Assembly: GCF_026163695.1 (NCBI RefSeq)
Contig: NZ_JAOTID010000002.1
Coordinates: forward strand, 652,146 to 716,145
Direction: 5' to 3'
Source: Shumkonia mesophila
GTDB taxonomy: Bacteria; Pseudomonadota; Alphaproteobacteria; Rhodospirillales; Shumkoniaceae
DNA: 64,000 nt
The notes beneath the pieces were generated by a model. That model was not told the DNA's origin, did not search any database, and saw only the letters and a list, made by a program, of their open reading frames with translations. How positions within the stretch are numbered: the stretch's first letter is position 1; the number at the start of each line of letters is the position of its first letter. Below, piece after piece: positions 17,002 through 26,126 of the stretch. The translations under genes were made by a program, and so were the position numbers.

Positions 17002-18351
17002 ATGACCGCAGACCTTGCCTCGCGTTACGACCAGCGGGTTCCCCGCTACACCAGCTATCCCACCGCCCCGCATTTCACCGACGGGATCGGGCCCGACGAC
17101 TATGCCGCGTGGCTGGGGGGGCTCGATGCGACGCGGGCGCTGTCGCTCTATTTCCATATCCCGTTCTGCGATTCGATGTGCTGGTTCTGCGGTTGCTATA
17201 CGAAAATCGTCAAACAATACAAACCGATCGCCAGCTATCTTGAAGTGTTGATCAAGGAAATCGAAGAGGTGGCCGACCGTCTGCCGGCCCGCTTTCCGGC
17301 CCGCCACCTGCATTGGGGCGGCGGCAGCCCGACGCTACTGACGGGGGCCGACTGGATGCGCACGCTGGAGCGCATCCGGGCCCGCTTCGACGTCGCCGCC
17401 GACGCCGAGGTTGCGGTCGAGATGGACCCTCGCGACACCACCGAGGACTACGTGCGCGACCTCGCCGCGGCCGGCGTCAACCGGGCCAGCATCGGGGTGC
17501 AGGATTTCGATCCCGAGGTGCAGAAGGCGATCAACCGCGACCAGCCTTACGACGTGACCCGGCGGGTGGTCGAGTGGCTGCGCCGCCACGGCATCGGCAG
17601 CCTCAACATGGACCTGATGTACGGCCTGCCGCACCAGACGGTGGCCCGCGTCGAGGCGATGGTCGAAAAGGCGCTGACGCTGGAGCCCCAGCGGGTGGCC
17701 CTGTTCGGCTATGCCCACGTGCCGTGGATGAAGGCCCACCAGAAGCTGATCGACGAGGCCGCCCTGCCGGACACGGTGGAACGCTGGCGGCAATTCACCG
17801 CCGCCTCGGCGCGCCTGATCGCCGCCGGCTACGTCGCCGTCGGGCTCGACCATTTCGCCAGGCCCGACGATGCCCTGGCGGTGGCCCTCGGCAAGGGGCG
17901 GCTGCACCGCAACTTCCAGGGCTACACGGTGGACGACGCGGCGGTCCTGCTGGGCTTCGGGGCGTCGGCCATCGGCTCGCTGCCCCAGGGCTACGTGCAG
18001 AACGTCTCGCCGCTCAAGGACTACGCGCGGGCCATCGAGGGCGGCACCCTGGCCACCGGGCGCGGTGTCGCGCTCAGCGCCGACGACCGCCTGCGCGCCG
18101 AGATCATCGAGCGGCTGATGTGCGATCTGGCGGTCGACCTCGACGACGTCGCCCGCAAGCACGGCGCATCGGCCGGCGGTTTCGGGACCGAACTGGCCGG
18201 GCTGACGCCGTTGCGGGCCGACGGCATCGTCGTCCTCGACGGGCGCAGGATCGCCCTGACCGAGGCCGGCCGGCCGTTCGTGCGCCTCGTTGCCGCCGCC
18301 TTCGACACCTACCTGCAAACGGGGCAGGCCCGCCATTCGAAGGCAGTTTAG
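17002..18351 (+). CDS. hemN: Oxygen-independent coproporphyrinogen III oxidase HemN
   Basis: Radical-SAM enzyme of 449 residues that converts coproporphyrinogen III to protoporphyrinogen IX without oxygen. The cluster motif CDSMCWFCGC (residues 56-65) has the HemN-specific CX3CX2CXC spacing. The N-terminal RVPRYTSYPTAPHF, the HWGGGSPTLL motif and the C-terminal HemN domain (GYTVDDAAVLLGFGASAIGS) all match true HemN rather than the HemW-like family. It follows the MFS gene closely. No FNR box (TTGAT-N4-ATCAA) was found upstream. The stop lies 3 bases from the convergent amidohydrolase stop. Confidence 0.94.
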   Translation: MTADLASRYDQRVPRYTSYPTAPHFTDGIGPDDYAAWLGGLDATRALSLYFHIPFCDSMCWFCGCYTKIVKQYKPIASYLEVLIKEIEEVADRLPARFPARHLHWGGGSPTLLTGADWMRTLERIRARFDVAADAEVAVEMDPRDTTEDYVRDLAAAGVNRASIGVQDFDPEVQKAINRDQPYDVTRRVVEWLRRHGIGSLNMDLMYGLPHQTVARVEAMVEKALTLEPQRVALFGYAHVPWMKAHQKLIDEAALPDTVERWRQFTAASARLIAAGYVAVGLDHFARPDDALAVALGKGRLHRNFQGYTVDDAAVLLGFGASAIGSLPQGYVQNVSPLKDYARAIEGGTLATGRGVALSADDRLRAEIIERLMCDLAVDLDDVARKHGASAGGFGTELAGLTPLRADGIVVLDGRRIALTEAGRPFVRLVAAAFDTYLQTGQARHSKAV

Positions 18352-18354
18352 GCC

Positions 18355-19908
18355 TCAGCGCCGGCCGTTCATCAGGTAGAAGGGCTGGCTGACGTCCAGG
18401 TGCTTCAGCATGGCGTTGTGCCAGCGCTGATGGTGCGGCATCAGGCGCTTCATGGCGTCGGCATCCTTGGCGGCGGCCGGCGACACCCCCCTGTCGCAGA
18501 AGGCCCTGACCTCGCGGAAAAGGGCGTCGACGTCGTAGTCGACGAACCGGCGGTCCTCGACCACCACCCGGCCGCCGACGACGACGGTGCGCACCTGCGT
18601 GCCCTTGGCGCGATGGACGACGAGTTCGGGGATGTCGATGCCGGGCTTCACCCAGGGGTCGGTCATCATCTCGTCGATGTCGAGGACGATGGCGTCGGCG
18701 AACTGTCCGGGCGCCAGGGCCCCCAATTGGCCTTCGAAGCCAAGGACACGCGCCCCGTTGAGGGTGGCGATCCGGATGACGTCCCGTGCGCTCAGGGGCG
18801 GCGTGTTTTCCAGGTCGAACCCCCCTACCCTGTGCACCTTGTGCATCATGCGCATTTCCATGAACGGGTCGTCATCGTCGTTGATCGACTTGTCGTCGAC
18901 GCCCATGGCGACGTTCACCCCCGCCTTCAGGAATTCGTAGACCGGCGCGATGCCGTTGCGGACATGGAAGTTGCAGCTGGGGTGGTTGGAGACCGAGGCG
19001 TCGCGTCGGGCCAGCAGCGCGATGTCCTTTTCGTCGACCCAGATGGCGTGCCCGTAGGTGATGTTGCGATCGACCAGGCCCAGGTCGTCGAGGTAGGCCA
19101 GCAGCGACTTGCCGTGCTTCATCAGGCCGTAGGCCCGCTGGTGGGGGGTTTGCAGCGTGTGGATATGCAGCGGGATGCCGCCCAGTTCGTCGGCCCTGGC
19201 CTTGATGCGCCGCAGAAGGTCCGGCGTCACCCCGTGGGCCCAGCTGGGCGACAGGAAAATATGATGGACGTCGGAATTGTGCTCGGCGTAGAGCGCCTCG
19301 AACAGCTCGAGATACTGCTCGCCGACGGCCTGGCTGTCATAGGCGGTGAACGGCTCGGCCAGGGCCCTGAGGTCGGGCGGCAGCGATTGCAGGAATTCGC
19401 GCTCGTCGCAGGCGAAGCGGTTGATGTTGCGCACGGCCGGCGAATAGGCCAGCCGGATGCCGGTCTCCTTGTAGCGGGCGATGCCGGCGCGGGCCTGGGC
19501 CAGGGCCTTGGCCCCCATGTTGTCCCAGCCGTTGTGATGAACCGTGGTGAAGCCCATGCGCAGGTGGCGGATGGCGGTCAGCGGGCAGGCCAGTTCCTGC
19601 GGCAGGGCGACCCGCCACGGCCAGTCGAGGATCATGTTCTCCAGATAGTCGAAGAATACCCCGGCCTGGATGCGGCTGAGCCCGTGTCCATGGCTGTGGG
19701 CATCGATCAGGCCGGGCATCACCAGATGCGAACCGTCGCCGATGACCCGGGCCTGCGGATGCCGCCTGGCGAGGTCGGCGAAGGGGCCGGTTTCGGCGAC
19801 GCGCTGACCCGCGATCAGCACGCCCCCATCCTCGATCAGGCCGCAGCCGTCCCTGGCGGCGTCGGTGATGACGTAACGGCCGCGCAGAAGCAGCGACGTG
19901 GTGGGCAT
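18355..19908 (-). CDS. Amidohydrolase family protein (TRZ/ATZ/cytosine-deaminase-like)
   Basis: Metal-dependent amidohydrolase of 517 residues in the ATZ/TRZ and MTA/SAH-deaminase group. The first metal motif is DAHSHGHG, followed by the conserved His in PLHIHTLQTPHQRAYG, a further His in ITYGHAIWVDEKD, and the catalytic Asp region VAMGVDDKSINDDDD. The N-terminal and C-terminal strands (LLRGRYVITDAA, FADAIVLDIDEMM) form the composite beta-sandwich. The ATG at 19908 follows AAAGGAA. It lies 20 bases downstream of the O-methyltransferase gene on the same strand. The natural substrate is unknown; a nucleobase-type or amide substrate is likely. Confidence 0.85.
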   Translation of the reverse strand: MPTTSLLLRGRYVITDAARDGCGLIEDGGVLIAGQRVAETGPFADLARRHPQARVIGDGSHLVMPGLIDAHSHGHGLSRIQAGVFFDYLENMILDWPWRVALPQELACPLTAIRHLRMGFTTVHHNGWDNMGAKALAQARAGIARYKETGIRLAYSPAVRNINRFACDEREFLQSLPPDLRALAEPFTAYDSQAVGEQYLELFEALYAEHNSDVHHIFLSPSWAHGVTPDLLRRIKARADELGGIPLHIHTLQTPHQRAYGLMKHGKSLLAYLDDLGLVDRNITYGHAIWVDEKDIALLARRDASVSNHPSCNFHVRNGIAPVYEFLKAGVNVAMGVDDKSINDDDDPFMEMRMMHKVHRVGGFDLENTPPLSARDVIRIATLNGARVLGFEGQLGALAPGQFADAIVLDIDEMMTDPWVKPGIDIPELVVHRAKGTQVRTVVVGGRVVVEDRRFVDYDVDALFREVRAFCDRGVSPAAAKDADAMKRLMPHHQRWHNAMLKHLDVSQPFYLMNGRR

Positions 19909-19928
19909 GGCGTTTTCCTTTCTTGCCG

Positions 19929-20597
19929 TCAGGCGCGTTTGCGGGCCAGCGTCAGGCCGTCCCCGATCGGCACCAGGCTGAGGCTGACCCGGGAATCGGC
20001 ATGGAGGCGGGCGTTGAAATCGCGCAGGGCAGCCACGGTTTCGTCGCCGGTGATTGCCGGATCGGCGACCTCGCCGCCCCACAGCACGTTGTCGATGGCG
20101 ATCAGGCCGCCCGGCCTCAGCAGAACCAGCGCCTTTTCGTAATAGGCCATATAGTTCGCCTTGTCGGCGTCGATGAAGACCAGATCGAAGCGGGACGCAC
20201 CGCCGCCGGCGATGAGGGAATCAAGGGTATCCAGGGCCGGCGCCAGCCGAAGGTCGATCCTGGCGGCGATACCGGCCTCGGCCCAGTGGCGGCGGGCCAC
20301 CGCCGCCGACTCCTCGTCGATGTCGCAGCAGATCAGCCGGCCGTCCTCGGGCAGGGCCAGGGCCATCCACAAGGCGCTGTAGCCGGTGAAGGTGCCGACC
20401 TCGATGGCTTGGCGAACCCCCATCAATTCCACCAGCAGGGCCAGGAACTGGCCCTGCTCGGGGGTCAGCAGCATGCCGGCCCGGGGAAACCGTTGGGTCT
20501 CCTCGCGCAGGTGGGCGAGGATGGCGGGCTGGCGCAGCGAAACCGAGCGGATGTAATCGAACAGGCGGTCATCGAAGAGGATGGTCTGGCGGGCCAT
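19929..20597 (-). CDS. SAM-dependent O-methyltransferase (CCoAMT-like)
   Basis: Class I methyltransferase of 222 residues, O-methyltransferase family 3 (caffeoyl-CoA/catechol type). The SAM-binding motif is AIEVGTFTGYSALWMALAL with RLICCDID, and the metal-site region is FDLVFIDADKANYMAYYEKA and GGLIAIDNVLWGG, both diagnostic. Length is normal. An AGGAG site precedes the ATG. It sits between the ELM1-like gene (20 bases upstream) and the amidohydrolase (20 bases downstream), forming a likely three-gene operon. Confidence 0.9.
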   Translation of the reverse strand: MARQTILFDDRLFDYIRSVSLRQPAILAHLREETQRFPRAGMLLTPEQGQFLALLVELMGVRQAIEVGTFTGYSALWMALALPEDGRLICCDIDEESAAVARRHWAEAGIAARIDLRLAPALDTLDSLIAGGGASRFDLVFIDADKANYMAYYEKALVLLRPGGLIAIDNVLWGGEVADPAITGDETVAALRDFNARLHADSRVSLSLVPIGDGLTLARKRA

Positions 20598-20617
20598 GGG
20601 GTCTCCTGTTCAAGCGT

Positions 20618-21601
20618 CTAAGCCCCGAAACGGCGGCGGATCTCCTGGGCGATGTCGATGGCGGTATTGAGCGGCGGGTGCGTCCAGGCCTCCAGGCTGT
20701 CGGCCAGCGGCCGGGCGAAGCCGCCCTGGAACAGTTCGGCGTGCAGCTTGGCCAGCTTGAACGGCGTCAGCGCCTTGGGCGCATAGATGTAGACCGGCCC
20801 CGGGGTGGCGCAGGCCTCGGAGGCCATGGAGGCGGAATCCCCCGTCACCACCACGGCGTCGGCCAGCGCCAGGAAGCCGAAATACGGGTTGTCGCCGGCG
20901 TCGCCCCAGCGGAACGCGAAATGCGGCACCGTGATTTCCTCGAACAGCGGTCCCTCGGCCTCGCCGGTACGCCGGCTGGTGGTGATCAGAAGCGAGCCGC
21001 CGGCCCTGGCGGCCATCGCCGACACCGTGCGCCCCATGTCGCGGGCCATCTCGGCGCTGAAGGTCCGGCGCTTCGACGAGCCGCCGACAATGACAGCGAT
21101 CCACGGATGCGGCAGATGGTCGAAGCGGCCCTGCCATTGGCCCGCCGCCTCGGCCAGTTTGGCCGGGGTGACGCGGTGCGGCGCGCCGGTGACCTCGATC
21201 AGGTTGGGGCGCGGCCCGATGGAATCGTGGCGCGGCGCGGCGATGAGGTCGAATTCGTCGGCGCCGGCGTCGCCCGGATACATGATCTGCACCAGCACCG
21301 CCTGGCCGGCGCTGTCCTTCTTGATCTTGCGCGCGACCGGCGCCGTGCGCCGGCCGGCGGCGATGACCAGGTCCGGCCACGGCGCCACCAGATTGACGCG
21401 GCTGCTGGCGGTCAGTCCGGCGAACGACGCCCCGACGAAGAAATTGGGCAGCGCTGCCGCCGGCGTGTAGGCGAGTTCCTGAACCTGGAAGCGCAGGCCC
21501 AGGGCTTCCGCCACGCCGAGAACCTGGCTGCGGTTGCCCGCGCGGTCGTCGAGAAGGGCCCAGACGGCGGGATTGGCGGGGATCTGGCGGGGGCTGGTCA
21601 T
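20618..21601 (-). CDS. ELM1/GtrOC1-like (DUF1022) family protein
   Basis: Protein of 327 residues of the family named after the plant mitochondrial fission factor ELM1, common in alphaproteobacteria, with a glycosyltransferase-B-like fold. Typical motifs are VWALLDDRAGNRSQVLGVAEAL at the N-terminus (quoted as VWALLDDRAGNRSQV), DLVIAAGRRTAPVARKIKK, WIAVIVGGSSKRRTF, VVTGDSASMASEA and PVYIYAPKAL. Its bacterial role is not settled; nucleotide-sugar transfer to the envelope is a guess from the fold. The start at 21601 gives MTSPRQIP and the normal length; the open frame extends into the upstream region without homology. First gene of a three-gene minus-strand unit. Confidence 0.87.
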   Translation of the reverse strand: MTSPRQIPANPAVWALLDDRAGNRSQVLGVAEALGLRFQVQELAYTPAAALPNFFVGASFAGLTASSRVNLVAPWPDLVIAAGRRTAPVARKIKKDSAGQAVLVQIMYPGDAGADEFDLIAAPRHDSIGPRPNLIEVTGAPHRVTPAKLAEAAGQWQGRFDHLPHPWIAVIVGGSSKRRTFSAEMARDMGRTVSAMAARAGGSLLITTSRRTGEAEGPLFEEITVPHFAFRWGDAGDNPYFGFLALADAVVVTGDSASMASEACATPGPVYIYAPKALTPFKLAKLHAELFQGGFARPLADSLEAWTHPPLNTAIDIAQEIRRRFGA

Positions 21602-22903
<1,302 letters not shown>

Positions 22904-22937
22904 ACGTCGTTTCAATCCCCGAAGGATCGCTAAGCCG

Positions 22938-23489
22938 ATGCTCAAACGCATCGTCGACCGTCTGGAGGAGGGAGTGATCTCCCTCCTCCTGGTCGGCATG
23001 ACCTTGCTGGTCTTCTACGAGGTCATCCTCAGGTTCGTCTTCAACACGGGGCTCGGGTGGATCCAGGAGGTGACGCTGCTCACCTCGGCGTGGATGGTTC
23101 TTATCGGCGCCTCGTACGGCATCAAGGTCGGCTGCCATATCGGCGTCGATGCCGTGGTGCGCCTGATCCCCTCCGGGCCACGCCGATGGGTCAGCATCGT
23201 GGCCACCGTCCTCGCCCTCGCCTATTGCGGGATCTTCATCTACGGGTCCTGGATCTACCTGAGCAAGATGTACCTCATCGGCATCCACCTCCAGGATGTC
23301 CCGGTTCCCCGGTGGATCGCCCATTCGTTCCTGTTGATCGGGTTCGTCCTTCTCGCCTTTCGACTCCTGCAACTCCTGTGGGCGTTCATTCTTGGCAAGG
23401 CGAGCGGGTTCCGGCTGGCCAACGAGGTGGCCGACGCGTTGAAAGACGTTGTAGAGGACGGCGGCGTGGCCGAAAGGCGGGAACCATGA
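22938..23489 (+). CDS. dctQ: TRAP transporter small permease DctQ
   Basis: Four-helix membrane subunit of 183 residues. Hydrophobic segments are at about 15-35, 45-65, 88-110 and 128-150. The DctQ signature region is visible as FYEVILRFVFNTGLGWIQEV followed by TSAWMVLIGASYGIKVGCHIGV (quoted in part). Its stop overlaps the dctM start by 4 bases (ATGA), typical of this gene pair. Confidence 0.92.
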   Translation: MLKRIVDRLEEGVISLLLVGMTLLVFYEVILRFVFNTGLGWIQEVTLLTSAWMVLIGASYGIKVGCHIGVDAVVRLIPSGPRRWVSIVATVLALAYCGIFIYGSWIYLSKMYLIGIHLQDVPVPRWIAHSFLLIGFVLLAFRLLQLLWAFILGKASGFRLANEVADALKDVVEDGGVAERREP

Positions 23490-24886
23490 CCACCGTCGTC
23501 CTGTTCGTCCTGTTGTTCGTCTGCATGATTCTGGGCATGCCGGTGGCCATCGCGCTGGGATTGTCCAGCGTCGTGACGATCCTGTTCTTTTCCAATGATT
23601 CGCTCGCTTCCATCGCGCTCAAGCTGATGGAGGCGGTATCGGTCCACTACACGCTATTGGCCATTCCATTCTTCATCCTGTCCTCGGCCTTTCTCTCGAC
23701 CGGCGGCGTGGCGCGCCGGTTGATCCGCTTCGCCATCGCCGTCGTCGGGCACATCCGCGGCGGCTTCGCCATGGCTTCGGTGCTGGCCTGCATGCTGTTC
23801 GCGGCGGTGTCCGGATCGTCGCCGGCGACGGTGGCGGCCATCGGCTCGATCGCCATCGTCGGTATGGTCAAGTCCGGCTATCCCCAAAGCTTCGCCGCCG
23901 GGGTCATCTGCAACGCCGGGACGCTGGGCATCCTGATCCCGCCCTCCATCGTCATGCTGGTGTACGCCGCGGCCACGGAGGTTTCGGCCGCCCGCATGTT
24001 CATGGCCGGATTCATCCCCGGCATCATGCTGGGCTGCATGCTGATGCTGGCCATCTATGTTGCCGCCGTCATCAAGAAGCTGCCGGCGCAGGAATGGGCC
24101 GGATTCCGCGAAGTTTTCGCTTCCGGATTCAGCGCCTCGGGCGGCATTCTGCTGATCGTCATCGTGTTGGGGTCCATCTACGGCGGCGTCGCCAGCCCGA
24201 CCGAAGCGGCCGCCATTTCCGCCGTCTACGCCTACGGAGTCGCGGTCATGGGATACCGCGATATCGGGCCGCTCAAGGGCGTTCCCTGGCGGCAGGCCGA
24301 CGAATCCGCGATCCGACAGGTCTCGCGAAACCTGCTTCAGATGGCGTGGGCGGTGCCGCGCTCGGTCACCGACGCCGAGGTCCGGCGGGTGGTGATGGAC
24401 GGCGCCAAGGTCAGCATCATGCTGCTGTTCATCATCGCCAACGCCATGTTGTTCGCCCACGTGCTGACGACCGAGCGCATCCCGCACGCCATCGCCGCCG
24501 TCATCACCGGATGGGGACTGCCGGCGTGGGGATTCCTCATCGTCGTCAACATCCTGCTGCTGATCGCCGGCAACTTCATGGAGCCGTCGGCCATCCTGCT
24601 GATCATGGCGCCGATCCTGTTTCCCATCGCCGTCCAACTGGGGATCGATCCCATCCATCTCGGCATCATCATGGTGGTGAACATGGAGATCGGCATGATT
24701 ACGCCGCCGGTCGGGCTCAACCTGTTCGTCACCGCCGGCATCACCGGGCAGACCATCCTGTGGGTGATCAAGGCGGCATTTCCCTGGCTCACCGTCCTTC
24801 TGGTCTTTCTGGTCATCATCACCTACGTGCCGGATATTTCGCTGTTCCTGCCCGAATACATCGACCGACTGAAGGGTTACAAATAG
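23486..24886 (+). CDS. dctM: TRAP transporter large permease DctM
   Basis: Large transport subunit of 466 residues, ion-transporter superfamily, with about 12 membrane segments. Family motifs are GMPVAIALGLSSVVTILFF, IPFFILSSAFLSTGGVARRL, AAVSGSSPATVAAIGSIAI, ILIPPSIVMLVYAA and ASPTEAAAISAVYA, and near the end MEIGMITPPVGLNLFVTAGI. The ATG overlaps the dctQ stop. A short insertion around residues 265-305 (DESAIRQVSRNLLQMAWAV region) is slightly longer than in many DctM proteins. The usp gene follows after 19 bases. Confidence 0.93.
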   Translation: MTTVVLFVLLFVCMILGMPVAIALGLSSVVTILFFSNDSLASIALKLMEAVSVHYTLLAIPFFILSSAFLSTGGVARRLIRFAIAVVGHIRGGFAMASVLACMLFAAVSGSSPATVAAIGSIAIVGMVKSGYPQSFAAGVICNAGTLGILIPPSIVMLVYAAATEVSAARMFMAGFIPGIMLGCMLMLAIYVAAVIKKLPAQEWAGFREVFASGFSASGGILLIVIVLGSIYGGVASPTEAAAISAVYAYGVAVMGYRDIGPLKGVPWRQADESAIRQVSRNLLQMAWAVPRSVTDAEVRRVVMDGAKVSIMLLFIIANAMLFAHVLTTERIPHAIAAVITGWGLPAWGFLIVVNILLLIAGNFMEPSAILLIMAPILFPIAVQLGIDPIHLGIIMVVNMEIGMITPPVGLNLFVTAGITGQTILWVIKAAFPWLTVLLVFLVIITYVPDISLFLPEYIDRLKGYK

Positions 24887-24905
24887 GCGGAAGCGGGAGG
24901 CGCCC

Positions 24906-25334
24906 ATGTACAAGAGAATTCTCTTCAGCGTCGATCTCAACGACGATGCCTCGTGGCAGAAGGCCCTGCCGGCGGCGCTGCAGCACTGCCAGGCGTTCGA
25001 TGCCGACCTCCACATACTGACCGTGGTGCCCGAGCTGCCGATGGGAGTGGTCAATCTCTATTTCGCCGACGATGCCGGGGCGCGCCTGGTCAAGGCGGCC
25101 AAGGAGGATCTGGCCGACTTCGTCGAGAAGCGCGTCCCGATCGGTTTCCGCGTCAAGCGGCACGTGGCGCACGGCACCATCTACACCTGCATCCTCGATA
25201 CCGCCGAGGCCATCGACGCCGACCTCATCATCATGGCCTCGCACCGGCCGGCCATGCGCGACTATCTGCTGGGCCCCAATGCCGCCCGCGTGGTCCGTCA
25301 TTCCACCCGCTCGGTGCTGGTGGTGCGGGCCTGA
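24906..25334 (+). CDS. Universal stress protein (UspA family), TRAP-associated
   Basis: UspA-family protein of 142 residues, last gene of the TRAP operon. It begins YKRILFSVDLNDDASWQKAL and ends with the nucleotide-binding signature area MASHRPAMRDYLLGPNAARV and HSTRSVLVV. The first Gly of the usual G-x2-G-x9-G(S/T) ATP motif is replaced here, so nucleotide binding is not certain. UspA proteins encoded with TRAP systems (such as TeaD of Halomonas elongata) modulate transporter activity; the same role is inferred here. Confidence 0.9.
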   Translation: MYKRILFSVDLNDDASWQKALPAALQHCQAFDADLHILTVVPELPMGVVNLYFADDAGARLVKAAKEDLADFVEKRVPIGFRVKRHVAHGTIYTCILDTAEAIDADLIIMASHRPAMRDYLLGPNAARVVRHSTRSVLVVRA

Positions 25335-25341
25335 CGATCCC

Positions 25342-25363
25342 TCCCCGGCCCACTCGCCGGGGA
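25342..25363 (+). terminator. Hairpin after the TRAP-usp operon
   Basis: An 8-bp perfect stem (TCCCCGGC, 6-base loop, GCCGGGGA) starts 7 bases after the usp stop and is followed by a modestly T-rich stretch. It likely ends the TRAP operon before pyrE. Confidence 0.6.
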
Positions 25364-25439
25364 TTGCGTCTTGCCGGTCTTGCCACTACAAAGCGGCGAC
25401 GGCGGGTTGACGCCGCCAGCCACCGATTCCGGAGGACCG

Positions 25440-26126
25440 ATGCCCTCGCCCGCTTCCGCATCCGCGGCCCGTTTCGGCCGCCCGACCGCCCGCATCCTGC
25501 TCGACATCAAGGCCGTCAACTTCCGGCCGGCCGAGCCCTACAAGCTGACTTCCGGCTGGATGAGCCCGGTCTACATCGACTGCCGCAAGGTCATCTCGTT
25601 CACCGAAGAGAGGCGACGCATCGTCGCCATGGCGGTGGAAAAGCTGGGCGAGGCGATGGGTTGGCCGGCGGTCGACATGGTGGCCGGCGGCGAGACGGCG
25701 GGCATTCCGTACGCCGCCTGGATCGCCGAGGCGGTGTCGCTGCCCATGCTCTACGTGCGCAAAAAACCGAAGGGCTTCGGCCGCGACGCCCAGATCGAGG
25801 GCGACCTTGCCGACGGCCGCCGCGTGCTGCTGGTCGAGGACCTGGCCACCGACGGCGCCAGCAAACTAACCTTCGTCAACGCGCTGCGCACCGCCGGCGC
25901 CGCCGTCGGCGACGCCTTCGTCGTCTTCTTCTACGGGGTGTTCGCCGGCGCCGAGGCCGACCTTGCCAAGGAGGGCGTGCGCCTTCACTACCTGGCCACC
26001 TGGCAAGATGTGCTCGCCGAGGCCGAGGCGGGCGGCGACTTTCCGGCCGAAACCATCGCGGGCGTGCGCGAATTCCTGGCCGATCCGGTCGGCTGGTCGG
26101 CGGCGCGCGGCGGCCGCGCGGCCTAG
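25440..26126 (+). CDS. pyrE: Orotate phosphoribosyltransferase PyrE
   Basis: Pyrimidine biosynthesis enzyme of 228 residues that joins orotate and PRPP to form OMP. Recognisable parts are YKLTSGWMSPVYIDCRKVIS (orotate/substrate loop), VAGGETAGIPYAAWIAEA, YVRKKPKGFGRDAQIEG (the flexible catalytic loop with Lys residues) and the PRPP motif VLLVEDLATDGASKLTFVNA (quoted up to 20 residues). The ATG at 25440 follows GGAGGACCG; the frame is open upstream to about 25371 but without homology. Its stop codon overlaps the convergent kinase stop inside the tetranucleotide CTAG. Confidence 0.93.
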   Translation: MPSPASASAARFGRPTARILLDIKAVNFRPAEPYKLTSGWMSPVYIDCRKVISFTEERRRIVAMAVEKLGEAMGWPAVDMVAGGETAGIPYAAWIAEAVSLPMLYVRKKPKGFGRDAQIEGDLADGRRVLLVEDLATDGASKLTFVNALRTAGAAVGDAFVVFFYGVFAGAEADLAKEGVRLHYLATWQDVLAEAEAGGDFPAETIAGVREFLADPVGWSAARGGRAA

